This document shows, piece after piece, positions 1-8,782 of a stretch of DNA of 42,777 bases. Source of the stretch: Thiotrichaceae bacterium (lineage in GTDB: Bacteria > Pseudomonadota > Gammaproteobacteria > Thiotrichales > Thiotrichaceae); contig JALSJU010000123.1 in assembly GCA_026989145.1 (NCBI GenBank), positions 1 through 42,777 on the forward strand, read 5' to 3'. Within the stretch, counting starts at the first letter, position 1. Every line of letters begins with the position of its first letter. A program made the translations under genes and the position numbers. The notes under the pieces were generated by a model, which had not been told where the DNA came from, searched no databases, and saw nothing but the letters and a program-made list of their open reading frames with translations.

Positions 1-20
1 ATTAGTTTTGGCTTGGGCAT
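1..20 (-). CDS. Start of a truncated CDS running off the left edge (possibly dnaE)
   Basis: On the minus strand an ATG at 20-18 follows a clear AGGAG Shine-Dalgarno with about six bases of spacing. Only the first six codons (MPKPKL) are inside the window. In many gammaproteobacteria the gene after lpxB-rnhB is dnaE, so DNA polymerase III alpha is the positional guess, but six residues cannot confirm it. It lies about 100 bp downstream of rnhB with a small tandem repeat between. Confidence 0.45.
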
Positions 21-52
21 GGTAACTCCTCGAATAAATTAAATTATTTTAC

Positions 53-79
53 CATGAAGGGCATGAAGCACATGAAGAA
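53..79. repeat. Three tandem 9-nt units (CATGAAGNN)
   Basis: Three adjacent 9-base units each begin CATGAAG, at 53-61, 62-70 and 71-79, between rnhB and the next gene. No good reading frame uses them. It is probably a small intergenic simple repeat. Function is unknown. Confidence 0.6.
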
Positions 80-122
80 AAGAAAAATAAAAAAGATGAC
101 GTGTAAGCGGTGAGACTGCTCG

Positions 123-704
123 CTAAATAAGCACATCACGCACAGGCTTAAAACTACGGCGGTGCTCACAAATTGCGCCGTGCTTTTTTAATGCTTCTCG
201 GTGTGCTTTGGTGGGGTAGCCTTTGTGACATGCGAAGCCGTATTGCGGATATTGCTTATCGAGTTCGACCATTTCTTTGTCGCGTGCGACTTTGGCAATA
301 ATGGATGCGGCGCTGATAGCGGCTATTTTTGAATCGCCTTTTATGATCGCTTCCATGCTTATTTCGATTTCATCTTCTTTACAAAAGCAGCGATTTCCGT
401 CTATTTTTAGGTGATCAGGTTTTATGGATAAGCCTTCTACCGCTCGCCGCATCGCTAACATGCTGGCGTGTAGAATATTAATTTCATCAATTTCACTAAC
501 TTCTGCGCGTCCTAGTGACCATGCCAACGCTTTTTCCTTGATCACTTTGTCTAATTCATTACGCTTTTTTTCATTTAATACTTTTGAGTCGGCTAAGCCG
601 TCAATCCAATTTTCAGCAGTTAAAATCACCGCCGCCGCTACCACCGCGCCCGCTAACGGGCCTCGACCGACTTCATCAACCCCTGCAACCAATCGTTTAC
701 GCAT
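123..704 (-). CDS. rnhB: Ribonuclease HII
   Basis: This enzyme cleaves RNA in RNA-DNA hybrids and starts removal of single ribonucleotides misincorporated in DNA, in the cytoplasm. The 193-residue length is normal for the family. The N-terminus carries the diagnostic [10 protein letters not shown] motif with catalytic D10 and E11. Further acidic residues follow in the IDGN segment and in the [12 protein letters not shown] block. The ATG start lies inside the end of lpxB (8-base overlap), so the two are probably translationally coupled. It is the last complete gene of the envelope cluster, matching the usual lpxB-rnhB order. Nothing looks broken. Confidence 0.97.
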   Translation of the reverse strand: MRKRLVAGVDEVGRGPLAGAVVAAAVILTAENWIDGLADSKVLNEKKRNELDKVIKEKALAWSLGRAEVSEIDEINILHASMLAMRRAVEGLSIKPDHLKIDGNRCFCKEDEIEISMEAIIKGDSKIAAISAASIIAKVARDKEMVELDKQYPQYGFACHKGYPTKAHREALKKHGAICEHRRSFKPVRDVLI

Positions 705-1890
705 TGTTATTTCCCCTGTTACGCTCTATTAAATTATACAGAGCGAGTGCCGCCCGTTCACTGGCATTTTGTTTTAACTGCAAGTGAATTTCTTTAAAAC
801 GCGTTAAGATTTCTTCTCGTGCTTCTGCGCTTTGATGAAGTTGCTTTTCAACTTCTAGCACGATGTTTTCTGGGCTTAACTCTTCTTGAATTAATTCAGG
901 TACTAAATAATCATCGGCGAGGTTATTCGGTAGCGTGAAGTATTTAGATTTAATCAGTTTAAAGAAGCGAATTATGTGTGCCGTAAAAGGAGCGACGCGG
1001 TAAGCGGCAACCATCGGTCGACCGAGTAGCATGCCTTCTAAAACAGCGGTTCCCGATGCCATGAGGATTTGATCGGCGGCTTCCATAACTACTCTCGACT
1101 GCCCGTTTATGTAAGTTATGACTAATTCTGGTGCTATTGATTGTTTGATTTCGTCAAACTGTTGCTCTAATTTTTTATTCACCATCGGCACAACAAACTG
1201 CCAGTCGGGGTGTTTTTTTTGTAACAGGTTTGCGCCTTTTATAAAGTCTGGCGCAAGCTTGTTAATTTCACCCTGTCGACTCCCCGGTAATACCGCAAGA
1301 ATAAAGCCCTGCTCTTGCAGGCTAAGTTTCTGGCGGGCTGCTAATTGGTTCGGCTCAAGTGGAATTTCATCCGCTAATGGATGTCCTACAAACTCAGCAG
1401 GAACATTATGCTTTTTATAAAAATCCACTTCAAAGGGAAACAGAGTCAACATTAAATCCATCGCACCTTGCATTTTTTTAACCCGCCCTTCTTTCCATGC
1501 CCAGATTGAGGGACTGACGTAATGCGCAGTGGTAATGCCTGCATGGTAAAGTGTCTTTTCTATTTTTAGATTAAAGTCTGGCGCATCTATGCCTATCATT
1601 AAATCAGGTGGGTTCGCTTTCCAGCGTTGAATAAGTGCTTTGCGTGTTTTTAACAATTTAGGTAAGCGCGAAAGGACCTCGGCGTAGCCCATAATGGATA
1701 ATAACTCCATCGGGTATAAAGATTGACACCCAGCTTGCTGCATTTCATCACCAGCAATGCCTTCAAAGGTGGCATTTGGGTAATGCTTTTTTAGCGATTG
1801 GATTAAGCGTGCGCCTAATAAATCACCTGATATTTCACCCGCGATTATCGCAATGGTTAATGGGCTTGAATTTATCGCTGGTTTTGACAA
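697..1890 (-). CDS. lpxB: Lipid-A-disaccharide synthase
   Basis: LpxB is a GT19 glycosyltransferase at the inner membrane that joins UDP-2,3-diacylglucosamine to lipid X, forming the lipid A disaccharide. The 397 residues open with the family's [16 protein letters not shown] segment, contain [10 protein letters not shown] and the [10 protein letters not shown] loop, and reach the expected C-terminus. The start appears to be TTG at 1890. No in-frame ATG lies before the conserved block and no strong Shine-Dalgarno is visible, so translation may be coupled to lpxA, whose stop lies 11 bases upstream. It overlaps rnhB by 8 bases. Confidence 0.96.
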   Translation of the reverse strand: MSKPAINSSPLTIAIIAGEISGDLLGARLIQSLKKHYPNATFEGIAGDEMQQAGCQSLYPMELLSIMGYAEVLSRLPKLLKTRKALIQRWKANPPDLMIGIDAPDFNLKIEKTLYHAGITTAHYVSPSIWAWKEGRVKKMQGAMDLMLTLFPFEVDFYKKHNVPAEFVGHPLADEIPLEPNQLAARQKLSLQEQGFILAVLPGSRQGEINKLAPDFIKGANLLQKKHPDWQFVVPMVNKKLEQQFDEIKQSIAPELVITYINGQSRVVMEAADQILMASGTAVLEGMLLGRPMVAAYRVAPFTAHIIRFFKLIKSKYFTLPNNLADDYLVPELIQEELSPENIVLEVEKQLHQSAEAREEILTRFKEIHLQLKQNASERAALALYNLIERNRGNNNA

Positions 1891-1901
1891 GGGTAATCAA
1901 A

Positions 1902-2678
1902 TCAACGGATGATTCCGCGCCCGCTTTGGCTGCGTAAACAAAAATCTGCCATCAGTTGAATATTAGGATCATCACTGGCTTGTAATTGGCTAATCGCTTC
2001 GCTCAATGGCTGGTCTTGCCGGTACAGTAATTTATAAGCATCCTTTACATTACTGCGTTGCTCAGCCGTAAAACCGTTACGCTTTAGCCCTTCATTATTA
2101 AAGCCGCGTGGCACGCCTGGCGCACCATAAGCGGTAATATAAGGGGGCAAGTCTTTGCCTAAGGAGGTTCCCATACCTGTCATGGCGTATTCACCAATGT
2201 GACAGAATTGATGCACCAAGGTAAAGCCGCCGAGGAGCGCATAATCATGAATCGTGACATGCCCCGCCAAGGTCGCGTTATTGGCAAAAATAGTGTTATT
2301 GCCGACGACGCAATCATGCGCGATATGTACGTATGCCATGATCCAGTTATCATCTCCGATAACTGTCTTTCCTATGTCTTGTACAGTACCACGGTTAATC
2401 GTGACATTTTCACGAATCACGTTACGATCGCCAATTTCTAGCGTGGTTGGCTCGCCTTTATACTTTTTATCTTGAGGTTCTGCGCCAACCGAGGCAAATT
2501 GAAATATGCGATTATCTTTTCCTATCGTAGTCGGGCCTTCAATCACTGCATGCGGCCCTACCCAACATCCGCTATCCATTTTCACACCTGCGCCAATTAC
2601 CGCGTAGGGTGATACTTCAACATCATCCGCTAGTTCAGCTTTTGAGTCGATAATGGCAGTAGGGTGAATATTACTCAT
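1902..2678 (-). CDS. lpxA: UDP-N-acetylglucosamine acyltransferase
   Basis: LpxA catalyses the first step of lipid A synthesis, O-acylating UDP-GlcNAc with a 3-hydroxyacyl-ACP. The 258 residues consist of many hexapeptide repeats (left-handed beta helix) followed by a helical C-terminus. The catalytic histidine is seen as H121 in the HIAHDCVVGN segment, aligned with E. coli H125. The ATG at 2678 has a good AAAGGA ribosome site. It lies 17 bases after fabZ and 11 before lpxB in the usual lpxD-fabZ-lpxA-lpxB order. Confidence 0.97.
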   Translation of the reverse strand: MSNIHPTAIIDSKAELADDVEVSPYAVIGAGVKMDSGCWVGPHAVIEGPTTIGKDNRIFQFASVGAEPQDKKYKGEPTTLEIGDRNVIRENVTINRGTVQDIGKTVIGDDNWIMAYVHIAHDCVVGNNTIFANNATLAGHVTIHDYALLGGFTLVHQFCHIGEYAMTGMGTSLGKDLPPYITAYGAPGVPRGFNNEGLKRNGFTAEQRSNVKDAYKLLYRQDQPLSEAISQLQASDDPNIQLMADFCLRSQSGRGIIR

Positions 2679-2695
2679 ACGTTCCTTTTCTCAGC

Positions 2696-3190
2696 TTACT
2701 TTTCTTGATTAGCAGGAACTGCGGCACATTTAATTTCAGCAACGGTTGCAATTTCACCATTAACGCGGGCTTCTGTTTTAAATATCCACATTTGACCTTT
2801 GTGACGCAAAACTTCGGCGCGTAGTTCTAGCTGGTCACCCGGTACCACTTGCTTTTTAAATTTCACTTTATCAACACCCACAAGGATGTATAGCATGTCC
2901 GTTTGAGGCTCTTCACCCATTGTACGAAAGCCTAATAAGCCAGTCGCTTGAGCCATCGCTTCGATAATTAGCACACCCGGCATAATCGGTTGATCAGGGA
3001 AGTGCCCGTTAAAAAATGGCTCATTAATGGTAACATTCTTTATTGCCGTAAGTGACTTTCCAGATTCAAATTGAGTCACCCGATCGACCAATAAAAACGG
3101 GTAACGATGCGCTAAAAAACGTCTTATTTCGGTTACATCCATAAGGCTTTCGTTGTTCAAGGCGTACTGTTCTTTTGTGTCATTCCCCAT
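2696..3190 (-). CDS. fabZ: 3-hydroxyacyl-[acyl-carrier-protein] dehydratase FabZ
   Basis: FabZ is a hotdog-fold dehydratase of type II fatty-acid synthesis. It competes with LpxA for 3-hydroxyacyl-ACP, which explains the linkage with lpx genes. HRYPFLLVDRV and the active-site segment GHFPDQPIMPGV (catalytic His, then Glu in IEAMAQ) are intact. The start is uncertain. The open frame extends to a TTG at 3223. ATG at 3190 has a weak purine-rich site and overlaps the end of lpxD. ATG at 3142 (MDVTEIRRF) gives 148 residues, the usual family length. I list the 3190 ATG; the extra 16 residues may be untranslated. Confidence 0.93.
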   Translation of the reverse strand: MGNDTKEQYALNNESLMDVTEIRRFLAHRYPFLLVDRVTQFESGKSLTAIKNVTINEPFFNGHFPDQPIMPGVLIIEAMAQATGLLGFRTMGEEPQTDMLYILVGVDKVKFKKQVVPGDQLELRAEVLRHKGQMWIFKTEARVNGEIATVAEIKCAAVPANQEK

Positions 3191-4220
3191 CTGTATTCTC
3201 TTTATCCTGTAGTTTCTTTTCAAGTTGGTTTAATTGTTTTGCCATTTTATCAAGGCTTCTAAAGCGTGCCGCATTACGTCGCCATTTTGTATTTTCTTCC
3301 GTTGTGATTCCCGATGAATATACGCCGGCTGTTTTCAATGAGTTAGTGACCATACTGCGCCCTGTGATCATAACATCATCTGCTATTTCAAGGTGCCCCG
3401 CGATTGCCACACCACCACCAATTTGGCAGCGCTTACCGATGTTAGTACTACCTGCAACTAATGATCCGCCCGGCATGATGGTGTTTTCATCAATTTTTAC
3501 GTTGTGCCCTATTATAACCTGATTGTCTATTTTAACACCGTTAGCAATGTTAGTTGAGCCTAATGCAGCTCGGTCTATGGTTGTATTTGCCCCAATCTCA
3601 ACATCATCGCCGATGACTACATTGCCAACTTGCAGAATTTTATACCAGCTTTTATCCTCTTGTAAGACAAATCCGAAGCCATCTGCGCCTATCACTACGC
3701 CCGAATGAATAATGGTATTTTTGCCAACTTGTGAATCCGAGTAGAGCGTAACATTAGCATATAAAAGCGTATCTTGATCAATATTGGAGTTCTCACCAAT
3801 ATAACTTCCTGCCCCTATTTGTACACCATCTTTTATGTTTACCCCTTTTTCAATCACCACGTTTGCGGCGATATTGACGCTTTTACCAAGGACTGCTAAT
3901 TTATCAATCACTGCACTTGGGTGGATACTTGCCGCTGGCTTTTTAGGCGGATTAAACAGTCGAACAACTTTGGCGAAAGTTAAGTAGGGGTCTTTTGCGA
4001 TTAAAGCATTACCATCGTAGTTCTCGGCTAACTGTGCTGACAAAATAACCACAGATGCTTTTGTTGTTTCTAATTGACGTTTATATTTTGGATTACTCAC
4101 AAAACTAATGTCACCTGCCATTGCATCTTTCAATGTAGCAACATTCCTTAACATGGTTTGTTTATCGCCCTTGGGCTCAGTTTGCGTAAGTTCCGCCAAC
4201 CTAGAAAGAGTAAATTCCAT
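3180..4220 (-). CDS. lpxD: UDP-3-O-(3-hydroxyacyl)glucosamine N-acyltransferase
   Basis: LpxD adds the N-linked 3-hydroxyacyl chain in the third step of lipid A synthesis. The 346 residues show the N-terminal uridine-binding domain (about 1-100), then a hexapeptide-repeat beta helix, then a helical tail with a charged end (QLNQLEKKLQ). The histidine in the NQVIIGHNV segment aligns with the catalytic His of E. coli LpxD. The ATG overlaps the skp stop codon by one base (TAATG), indicating coupling. Its 3' end overlaps the fabZ reading frame. Confidence 0.96.
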   Translation of the reverse strand: MEFTLSRLAELTQTEPKGDKQTMLRNVATLKDAMAGDISFVSNPKYKRQLETTKASVVILSAQLAENYDGNALIAKDPYLTFAKVVRLFNPPKKPAASIHPSAVIDKLAVLGKSVNIAANVVIEKGVNIKDGVQIGAGSYIGENSNIDQDTLLYANVTLYSDSQVGKNTIIHSGVVIGADGFGFVLQEDKSWYKILQVGNVVIGDDVEIGANTTIDRAALGSTNIANGVKIDNQVIIGHNVKIDENTIMPGGSLVAGSTNIGKRCQIGGGVAIAGHLEIADDVMITGRSMVTNSLKTAGVYSSGITTEENTKWRRNAARFRSLDKMAKQLNQLEKKLQDKENTDGE

Positions 4221-4840
4221 TACGGTTGCTTTTTATTTTGTTGTTTATTGGCTTTGGCTGAGTCTGTATCTGTAGCAGGCCGTTTCACTGCTTGTTTTAA
4301 GTACTTTAAAACCAAAGGCGTTACATCAACCCGTTGGCTCGCTGATAGATAATCTTGTAAAATTATATCCAATTTATTTTGTTCTCGAATATGATCAATT
4401 GCAGCAAAAACACCACGCTGTACATCATCTAATGCAGTGTCTCTTGCAAAACGTAATTCCTCTCGAAAGTCCTGCAGTAAGCGACTGCGAGCGCGTTTTT
4501 TGGTACGTAGCTCACGTTCTTTTTGGCGTATTAATTCTTTGTCTGTTGTTAGGTCGGTTACTTTGTCTAAATCTGCACTTAAGCGATTAATTTCGTCCAA
4601 TGCATCAGCAAGCTTTTTTTCTTGCGGGATGAATTTTTCTTTGAGTGCTGCGCTGGCAAGCTCTGCCTGGGGTGCGTGCTCCATAAGGTAAGGTACGTTA
4701 ACTACTCCTATTGAGATCGGGTCTGCGGCATGTAGTGCTTGAAAACTAATAAGCGAGAATAAAACAGCAGTCATAACCAGCCATGATTTATAGATGGAAA
4801 GGTTTTGTCTGATGTATTTTCTTGCTAAAAAGAGTCTCAT
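4220..4840 (-). CDS. skp: Periplasmic chaperone Skp / OmpH family protein
   Basis: This is an OmpH-family chaperone that carries unfolded outer-membrane proteins across the periplasm to the BAM complex. The 206 residues start with a basic stretch and a hydrophobic segment ending FQALHAADP, a plausible signal peptide. A charged, heptad-rich helical region (about 70-150) matches the Skp tentacles. A C-terminal tail rich in Lys, Gln and Asp follows, a little longer than in E. coli Skp (161 aa). It lies between bamA and lpxD, exactly as in other gammaproteobacteria, with a one-base overlap with lpxD. Confidence 0.9.
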   Translation of the reverse strand: MRLFLARKYIRQNLSIYKSWLVMTAVLFSLISFQALHAADPISIGVVNVPYLMEHAPQAELASAALKEKFIPQEKKLADALDEINRLSADLDKVTDLTTDKELIRQKERELRTKKRARSRLLQDFREELRFARDTALDDVQRGVFAAIDHIREQNKLDIILQDYLSASQRVDVTPLVLKYLKQAVKRPATDTDSAKANKQQNKKQP

Positions 4841-4873
4841 AAAAGCCGATTGTACGCGTTGTTAAATCAGAGT

Positions 4874-7168
4874 CTAGAAATTTGCACCTATTGAGAATTG
4901 TAATTTCTGTTCATCATCACCTTTTTTAGCATTAAGCGGTTTTGCATAGCTTAAAGTAAACGGCCCAAGCGGTGAAATCCATGTGGTTGCCAAGCCGGTT
5001 GAAAAACGAAGTTCATCTGCCTTAAAGCTCTTGGTGCCTTCAAAGACATTACCACCATCAACAAAAGCACTCATGCGTAGACCTTTAACGTCATCACCAA
5101 GAAAGGGGACAGGGAAAAGAAACTCTGCTCTGGTATCCACACTAAAGGCACCGCCTTTAGAAGTTTTATTAGAATCTTGTGGGCCTAAACTATTGTATTC
5201 AAATCCACGCACCGTTCCGATACCACCTGAGTAAAACCTTTCAAAAAACGGCAACTCAGACGTGGAACCGTATGCACTGCCATATGACAGACCTCCTTTT
5301 AATGCAAATGTCATCTTTTCTGTTACAGGGTGGTATGTCGATGTTTTAAGTTTTACTTTGTAATATTCTAAATCACCGCCAGGCAAACCAGTTTCTAATG
5401 AAATACTGTGACGCTGACCTTCAGATGGGAATAAAAAGCGATTACGTGTATCATGGATATAACTCATCGAGCCGATAATATTATTATAGCTATCACCGTT
5501 GTTCTCATCTTTAATATACTCTTTAATGTGATCTGGCGTTGATTTAGAGGTTTTTATTTTACGGTGCTCGCCACCTAAGCTAAAGCGGATTGAGTTATCT
5601 TCCGTCATCGGGATTGTATAGTTCACCGTTGCGCCGTAGGTATCACTGCTGTAATCAGAAATATTATCCGCTTCTGCATCCGATTTATTAAGATAGATAT
5701 TGAACCCGCGACCGACCCCATCGATTGTGTGGTAAGGATTGTTGTAACTCAAGTTAAAGCTTTTGTTTGATTTGCTGTTAGAAGCACTAACAGACATACT
5801 TTTACCCATGCCCATAAAGTTATTTTGTTTTAAACCGACATTAAACAAAAAACTGCTGCCAGAGTATCCAATCGACGCGCTAATATCATTCGATGATTGT
5901 GCATCTGTGACAATCACATCTAAATCAACTTGGTCGCTCCGCCCTGCTACGGGTGATGTTGCAATTCGAACACTTTCAATAAATGGTAAGCGCTGAATAC
6001 GAGCCTTTGAGCGACGGACGTTTTCTTTTGATAGAAAAGTACTTTCTAACTGACGCATTTCGCGACGAATCACGATATCTTTAGTTCTCAAATTACCGCG
6101 AATATTAATTCGTCTTACATAAACACGTTGGCCTTTTTCTGCCTGAAAATTTAAATTTACGCGCTTATTTACATTGTCAATTTGCGGAACTACGGCAATT
6201 TTTGAAAAGGCAAAACCTTCTTTACCGAGGCGCTCTTGAATGCTATTTCGGGTATCGGCCAGCTTGGTTTGCGAGAAAACCTCACCTTTTTTCATTCGTA
6301 CTAATTTCTTTGCATCTTGTTTTGAAATACCTGCATCACCTCCAACATGTACATCACCAACATGAAAACGATCGCCTTCTTTAATATTGATATTAACAAA
6401 TACTGACTGTTTATCATCTGATAAAGAAACTTGACTGGATAAAACCTGAAAGTTTAAATAACCGCGATCACGATAAAAGGAGGTGATTTTATCAATATCA
6501 CCAACTAACTTCTCTCTTGCATATTTATCCCTATCACTAAAAAATGAAAGGCGACCTTTAGTACCAGACTCCATCATTTTAAGTAGCTGCTGTTCTGAAA
6601 AGGCCTTATTTCCGCTAATATTCACCTGCTTTATTCGGGCAACACCCCCTTCGTGAATATTAATATTCACCGCAACACGGTTACGATCTAACTTTTTTAA
6701 TTCTGTTCTAACTGTAGCGGAGTAATTTCCCCCCGCTAAATACTGTTGTTTGATTTGTGCTTGTATTTGATTAAGCGCTGACTTATCCAGTGGACGACCT
6801 TGTGAAATACCAGCCTGCTTTAATGCACCAAGCAATACTTTTGTTTCTAATTTATGATTGCCTTCTAGATTAATTTCACCAATCACTGATCGCTCATGGA
6901 CTTTAATCAATAAGGTATTGTCACGTCGACCTAATTGAACATCATCAAAAAGGCCTGTTTTATAAATGGATCGAATGATGGATGTCGATAAAGTATCGTC
7001 ATATTTTTCACCAACCTTTACAGGAATATTCGCTTTTACTGTTTCAGCAGTGATTCTATCTAAACCGCTAACTTGAATATTTTTTAACACAAAGCTCTCA
7101 GCCCAAATGCTTGTGGTTAGTGTCGATAACAAGAGTAAGCTGGCTACTTTAAGTATATTATTTTTCAT
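4874..7168 (-). CDS. bamA: Outer membrane protein assembly factor BamA
   Basis: BamA is the Omp85 core of the beta-barrel assembly machine in the outer membrane. The 764 residues have a signal peptide ending at about residue 23 (TTSIWAES), five POTRA domains to about residue 420, and a C-terminal 16-strand barrel ending in aromatic F (GANF). The VRGF motif of loop 6 is present (GTVRGFEYN). The ATG at 7168 has an AAAGGGA ribosome site. A strong terminator-like hairpin sits just upstream of that site, between rseP and bamA, so transcription from rseP may be attenuated. Confidence 0.97.
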   Translation of the reverse strand: MKNNILKVASLLLLSTLTTSIWAESFVLKNIQVSGLDRITAETVKANIPVKVGEKYDDTLSTSIIRSIYKTGLFDDVQLGRRDNTLLIKVHERSVIGEINLEGNHKLETKVLLGALKQAGISQGRPLDKSALNQIQAQIKQQYLAGGNYSATVRTELKKLDRNRVAVNINIHEGGVARIKQVNISGNKAFSEQQLLKMMESGTKGRLSFFSDRDKYAREKLVGDIDKITSFYRDRGYLNFQVLSSQVSLSDDKQSVFVNINIKEGDRFHVGDVHVGGDAGISKQDAKKLVRMKKGEVFSQTKLADTRNSIQERLGKEGFAFSKIAVVPQIDNVNKRVNLNFQAEKGQRVYVRRINIRGNLRTKDIVIRREMRQLESTFLSKENVRRSKARIQRLPFIESVRIATSPVAGRSDQVDLDVIVTDAQSSNDISASIGYSGSSFLFNVGLKQNNFMGMGKSMSVSASNSKSNKSFNLSYNNPYHTIDGVGRGFNIYLNKSDAEADNISDYSSDTYGATVNYTIPMTEDNSIRFSLGGEHRKIKTSKSTPDHIKEYIKDENNGDSYNNIIGSMSYIHDTRNRFLFPSEGQRHSISLETGLPGGDLEYYKVKLKTSTYHPVTEKMTFALKGGLSYGSAYGSTSELPFFERFYSGGIGTVRGFEYNSLGPQDSNKTSKGGAFSVDTRAEFLFPVPFLGDDVKGLRMSAFVDGGNVFEGTKSFKADELRFSTGLATTWISPLGPFTLSYAKPLNAKKGDDEQKLQFSIGANF

Positions 7169-7185
7169 TTTAAATCCCTTTAAAC

Positions 7186-7222
7186 AATAAAGCCTTCATA
7201 TTAAAAATACAAAGGCTTTATT
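7186..7222 (-). terminator. Terminator-like hairpin in the bamA 5' leader
   Basis: A perfect 11-bp stem (AATAAAGCCTT at 7186-7196 pairing with 7212-7222) has a 15-base loop, with T-rich sequence on both sides. In the minus-strand transcript it lies after rseP and only a few bases before the bamA ribosome site. It could be a rho-independent terminator or attenuator, or an mRNA processing element. Confidence 0.6.
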
Positions 7223-7293
7223 TTACACGCTTCCTGTGCAGTAAGTAAGCCCTCACCATTGAATTGGTTTTCAGGCTAGCATTCATGCATTTA

Positions 7294-8676
7294 TCAGTTT
7301 ATCAAACGCCCAATATCATTATAAATCGCAATCACCATCATTACCCCGACAAGGCTCATACCAACACGCATCCCCATTGCTTCAAACTTTTCTGAAACAG
7401 GACTACCTTTAATAATTTCAATCACATAATACATGAGGTGTCCGCCATCTAGCATGGGAACTGGCAATAAGTTAAGCACACCAAGACTTAAACTGATAAT
7501 AGCGAGAAAACCTAAAAAGGCGGTTAAACCATGATTGGCACTTTTCCCAGCATAGTCTGCAATGGTAATTGGCCCAGAAAGATTCTTTAAAGATGCTTCA
7601 CCGGTAATTAATCGGCCCATGACTTTAAGCGTCATTACCGACATATCCCATGTGTTTTGTAAGCCGATCTGCATTGACTCTAGAAAAGGTGCTTGACGTG
7701 TAAAACGCATCTTATCTATTTCTGCCATCGCATTATCGTCATACTTTCTTGCTAAGCTAACGCCGATTAGACCACGCGTTTTACCTTCAACTTCAGTTAA
7801 CTTTGGCGTCATCTGCAATGTCATTTGTGTGCCTTCACGGTCAATAACTAACTCAACAGGCTTACCTGCATGTGAGTTTATATAGTTTGAAAAGAACTCA
7901 GTTGAAACTACTGGCTTACCGTCAACAGTAACAAGCTTATCTTTCGCTTTCACCCCAGCTGATTCTGCTGCTTTACCCGGCAACACCTGATGAATTAACG
8001 TAGTGTGAGAAGGCTGCCAAAAATTAAGGCCCGTTTTAGCAAGGTAATCACCTTCGTCTGCTAACAAAGAAAGTCCGTTTAGATCCATATTACGCACGGC
8101 TTGTGCACCTGATTCCGTTTCGACATGGATTGCTAGTTTTGGATTTTTTAAATATTCGTTCAACAGGGTCAAGCGTACTTGGCTCATCGACTCCGTTTCC
8201 ACATCGTTGATCGCAACAATTTTATCTTTAGGCTCAAATCCAGCTTTCGCAGCATAACTACTTTGCGTGACATCACCTACTAACGGACGAATTGAATCAA
8301 TGCCTAACATTTGAATTGCAGCAAAGGCTGCAATTGCAAATAAAAAATTAAACATGGGTCCAGCTAATACCACTAAAAAGCGCTTCCACACCGGCTGTGT
8401 GTTAAATGCTCGATGTTTTTCGGCAGGGTCTACCTCACCTTCTCGCTCATCCAACATTTTTACGTAACCACCCATTGGGATTGCGGCTAGCACGTATTCG
8501 GTACCGTCTTTATCATTAGACTTATGCGTCCACAATGGCTTCCCAAAGCCAATAGCAAAACGAATAATTTTAATGCCAAGTTTACGTGCTACCCAAAAAT
8601 GACCGAATTCGTGGATACCCACTAAAATTCCAATAGCGACGAAAAATGAAAGGACTGAAATTAGGACTGTTAACAT
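7294..8676 (-). CDS. rseP: Site-2 zinc metalloprotease RseP
   Basis: RseP is an inner-membrane intramembrane protease that cuts anti-sigma-E RseA and remnant signal peptides. The 460 residues contain the HEFGH zinc motif in the first membrane segment (H22, E23, H26), two central PDZ domains, and the second active-site segment NLLPVPMLDGGH (Asp about 410) near the C-terminal membrane helices. Length is close to E. coli RseP (450). It follows dxr after 106 bp. That gap holds a TATAAT box and a sigma-E-like arrangement, so it may have its own promoter. Confidence 0.96.
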   Translation of the reverse strand: MLTVLISVLSFFVAIGILVGIHEFGHFWVARKLGIKIIRFAIGFGKPLWTHKSNDKDGTEYVLAAIPMGGYVKMLDEREGEVDPAEKHRAFNTQPVWKRFLVVLAGPMFNFLFAIAAFAAIQMLGIDSIRPLVGDVTQSSYAAKAGFEPKDKIVAINDVETESMSQVRLTLLNEYLKNPKLAIHVETESGAQAVRNMDLNGLSLLADEGDYLAKTGLNFWQPSHTTLIHQVLPGKAAESAGVKAKDKLVTVDGKPVVSTEFFSNYINSHAGKPVELVIDREGTQMTLQMTPKLTEVEGKTRGLIGVSLARKYDDNAMAEIDKMRFTRQAPFLESMQIGLQNTWDMSVMTLKVMGRLITGEASLKNLSGPITIADYAGKSANHGLTAFLGFLAIISLSLGVLNLLPVPMLDGGHLMYYVIEIIKGSPVSEKFEAMGMRVGMSLVGVMMVIAIYNDIGRLIN

Positions 8677-8740
8677 AGTTTGATTTTCTTATGAGTGTTT
8701 ATGAATAGAGGTGTGTGTTTTGCTGCTCTCTTGAATTTTT

Positions 8741-8771
8741 ATTATAGACCGTCAAAAAGCGGCATGGTTCT
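8741..8771 (-). promoter_or_regulatory. Possible rseP promoter (TATAAT box; sigma-E-like spacing)
   Basis: On the minus strand a perfect TATAAT (8746-8741) overlaps a GTCTATA sequence. The latter lies 15 bases downstream of AGAACCA (8771-8765), resembling the sigma-E GGAACTT/GTCTGA pair. No good sigma-70 -35 box is present. rseP and bamA are sigma-E targets in E. coli, which makes the assignment plausible but unproven. Confidence 0.35.
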
Positions 8772-8782
8772 TGCTGAATTAT

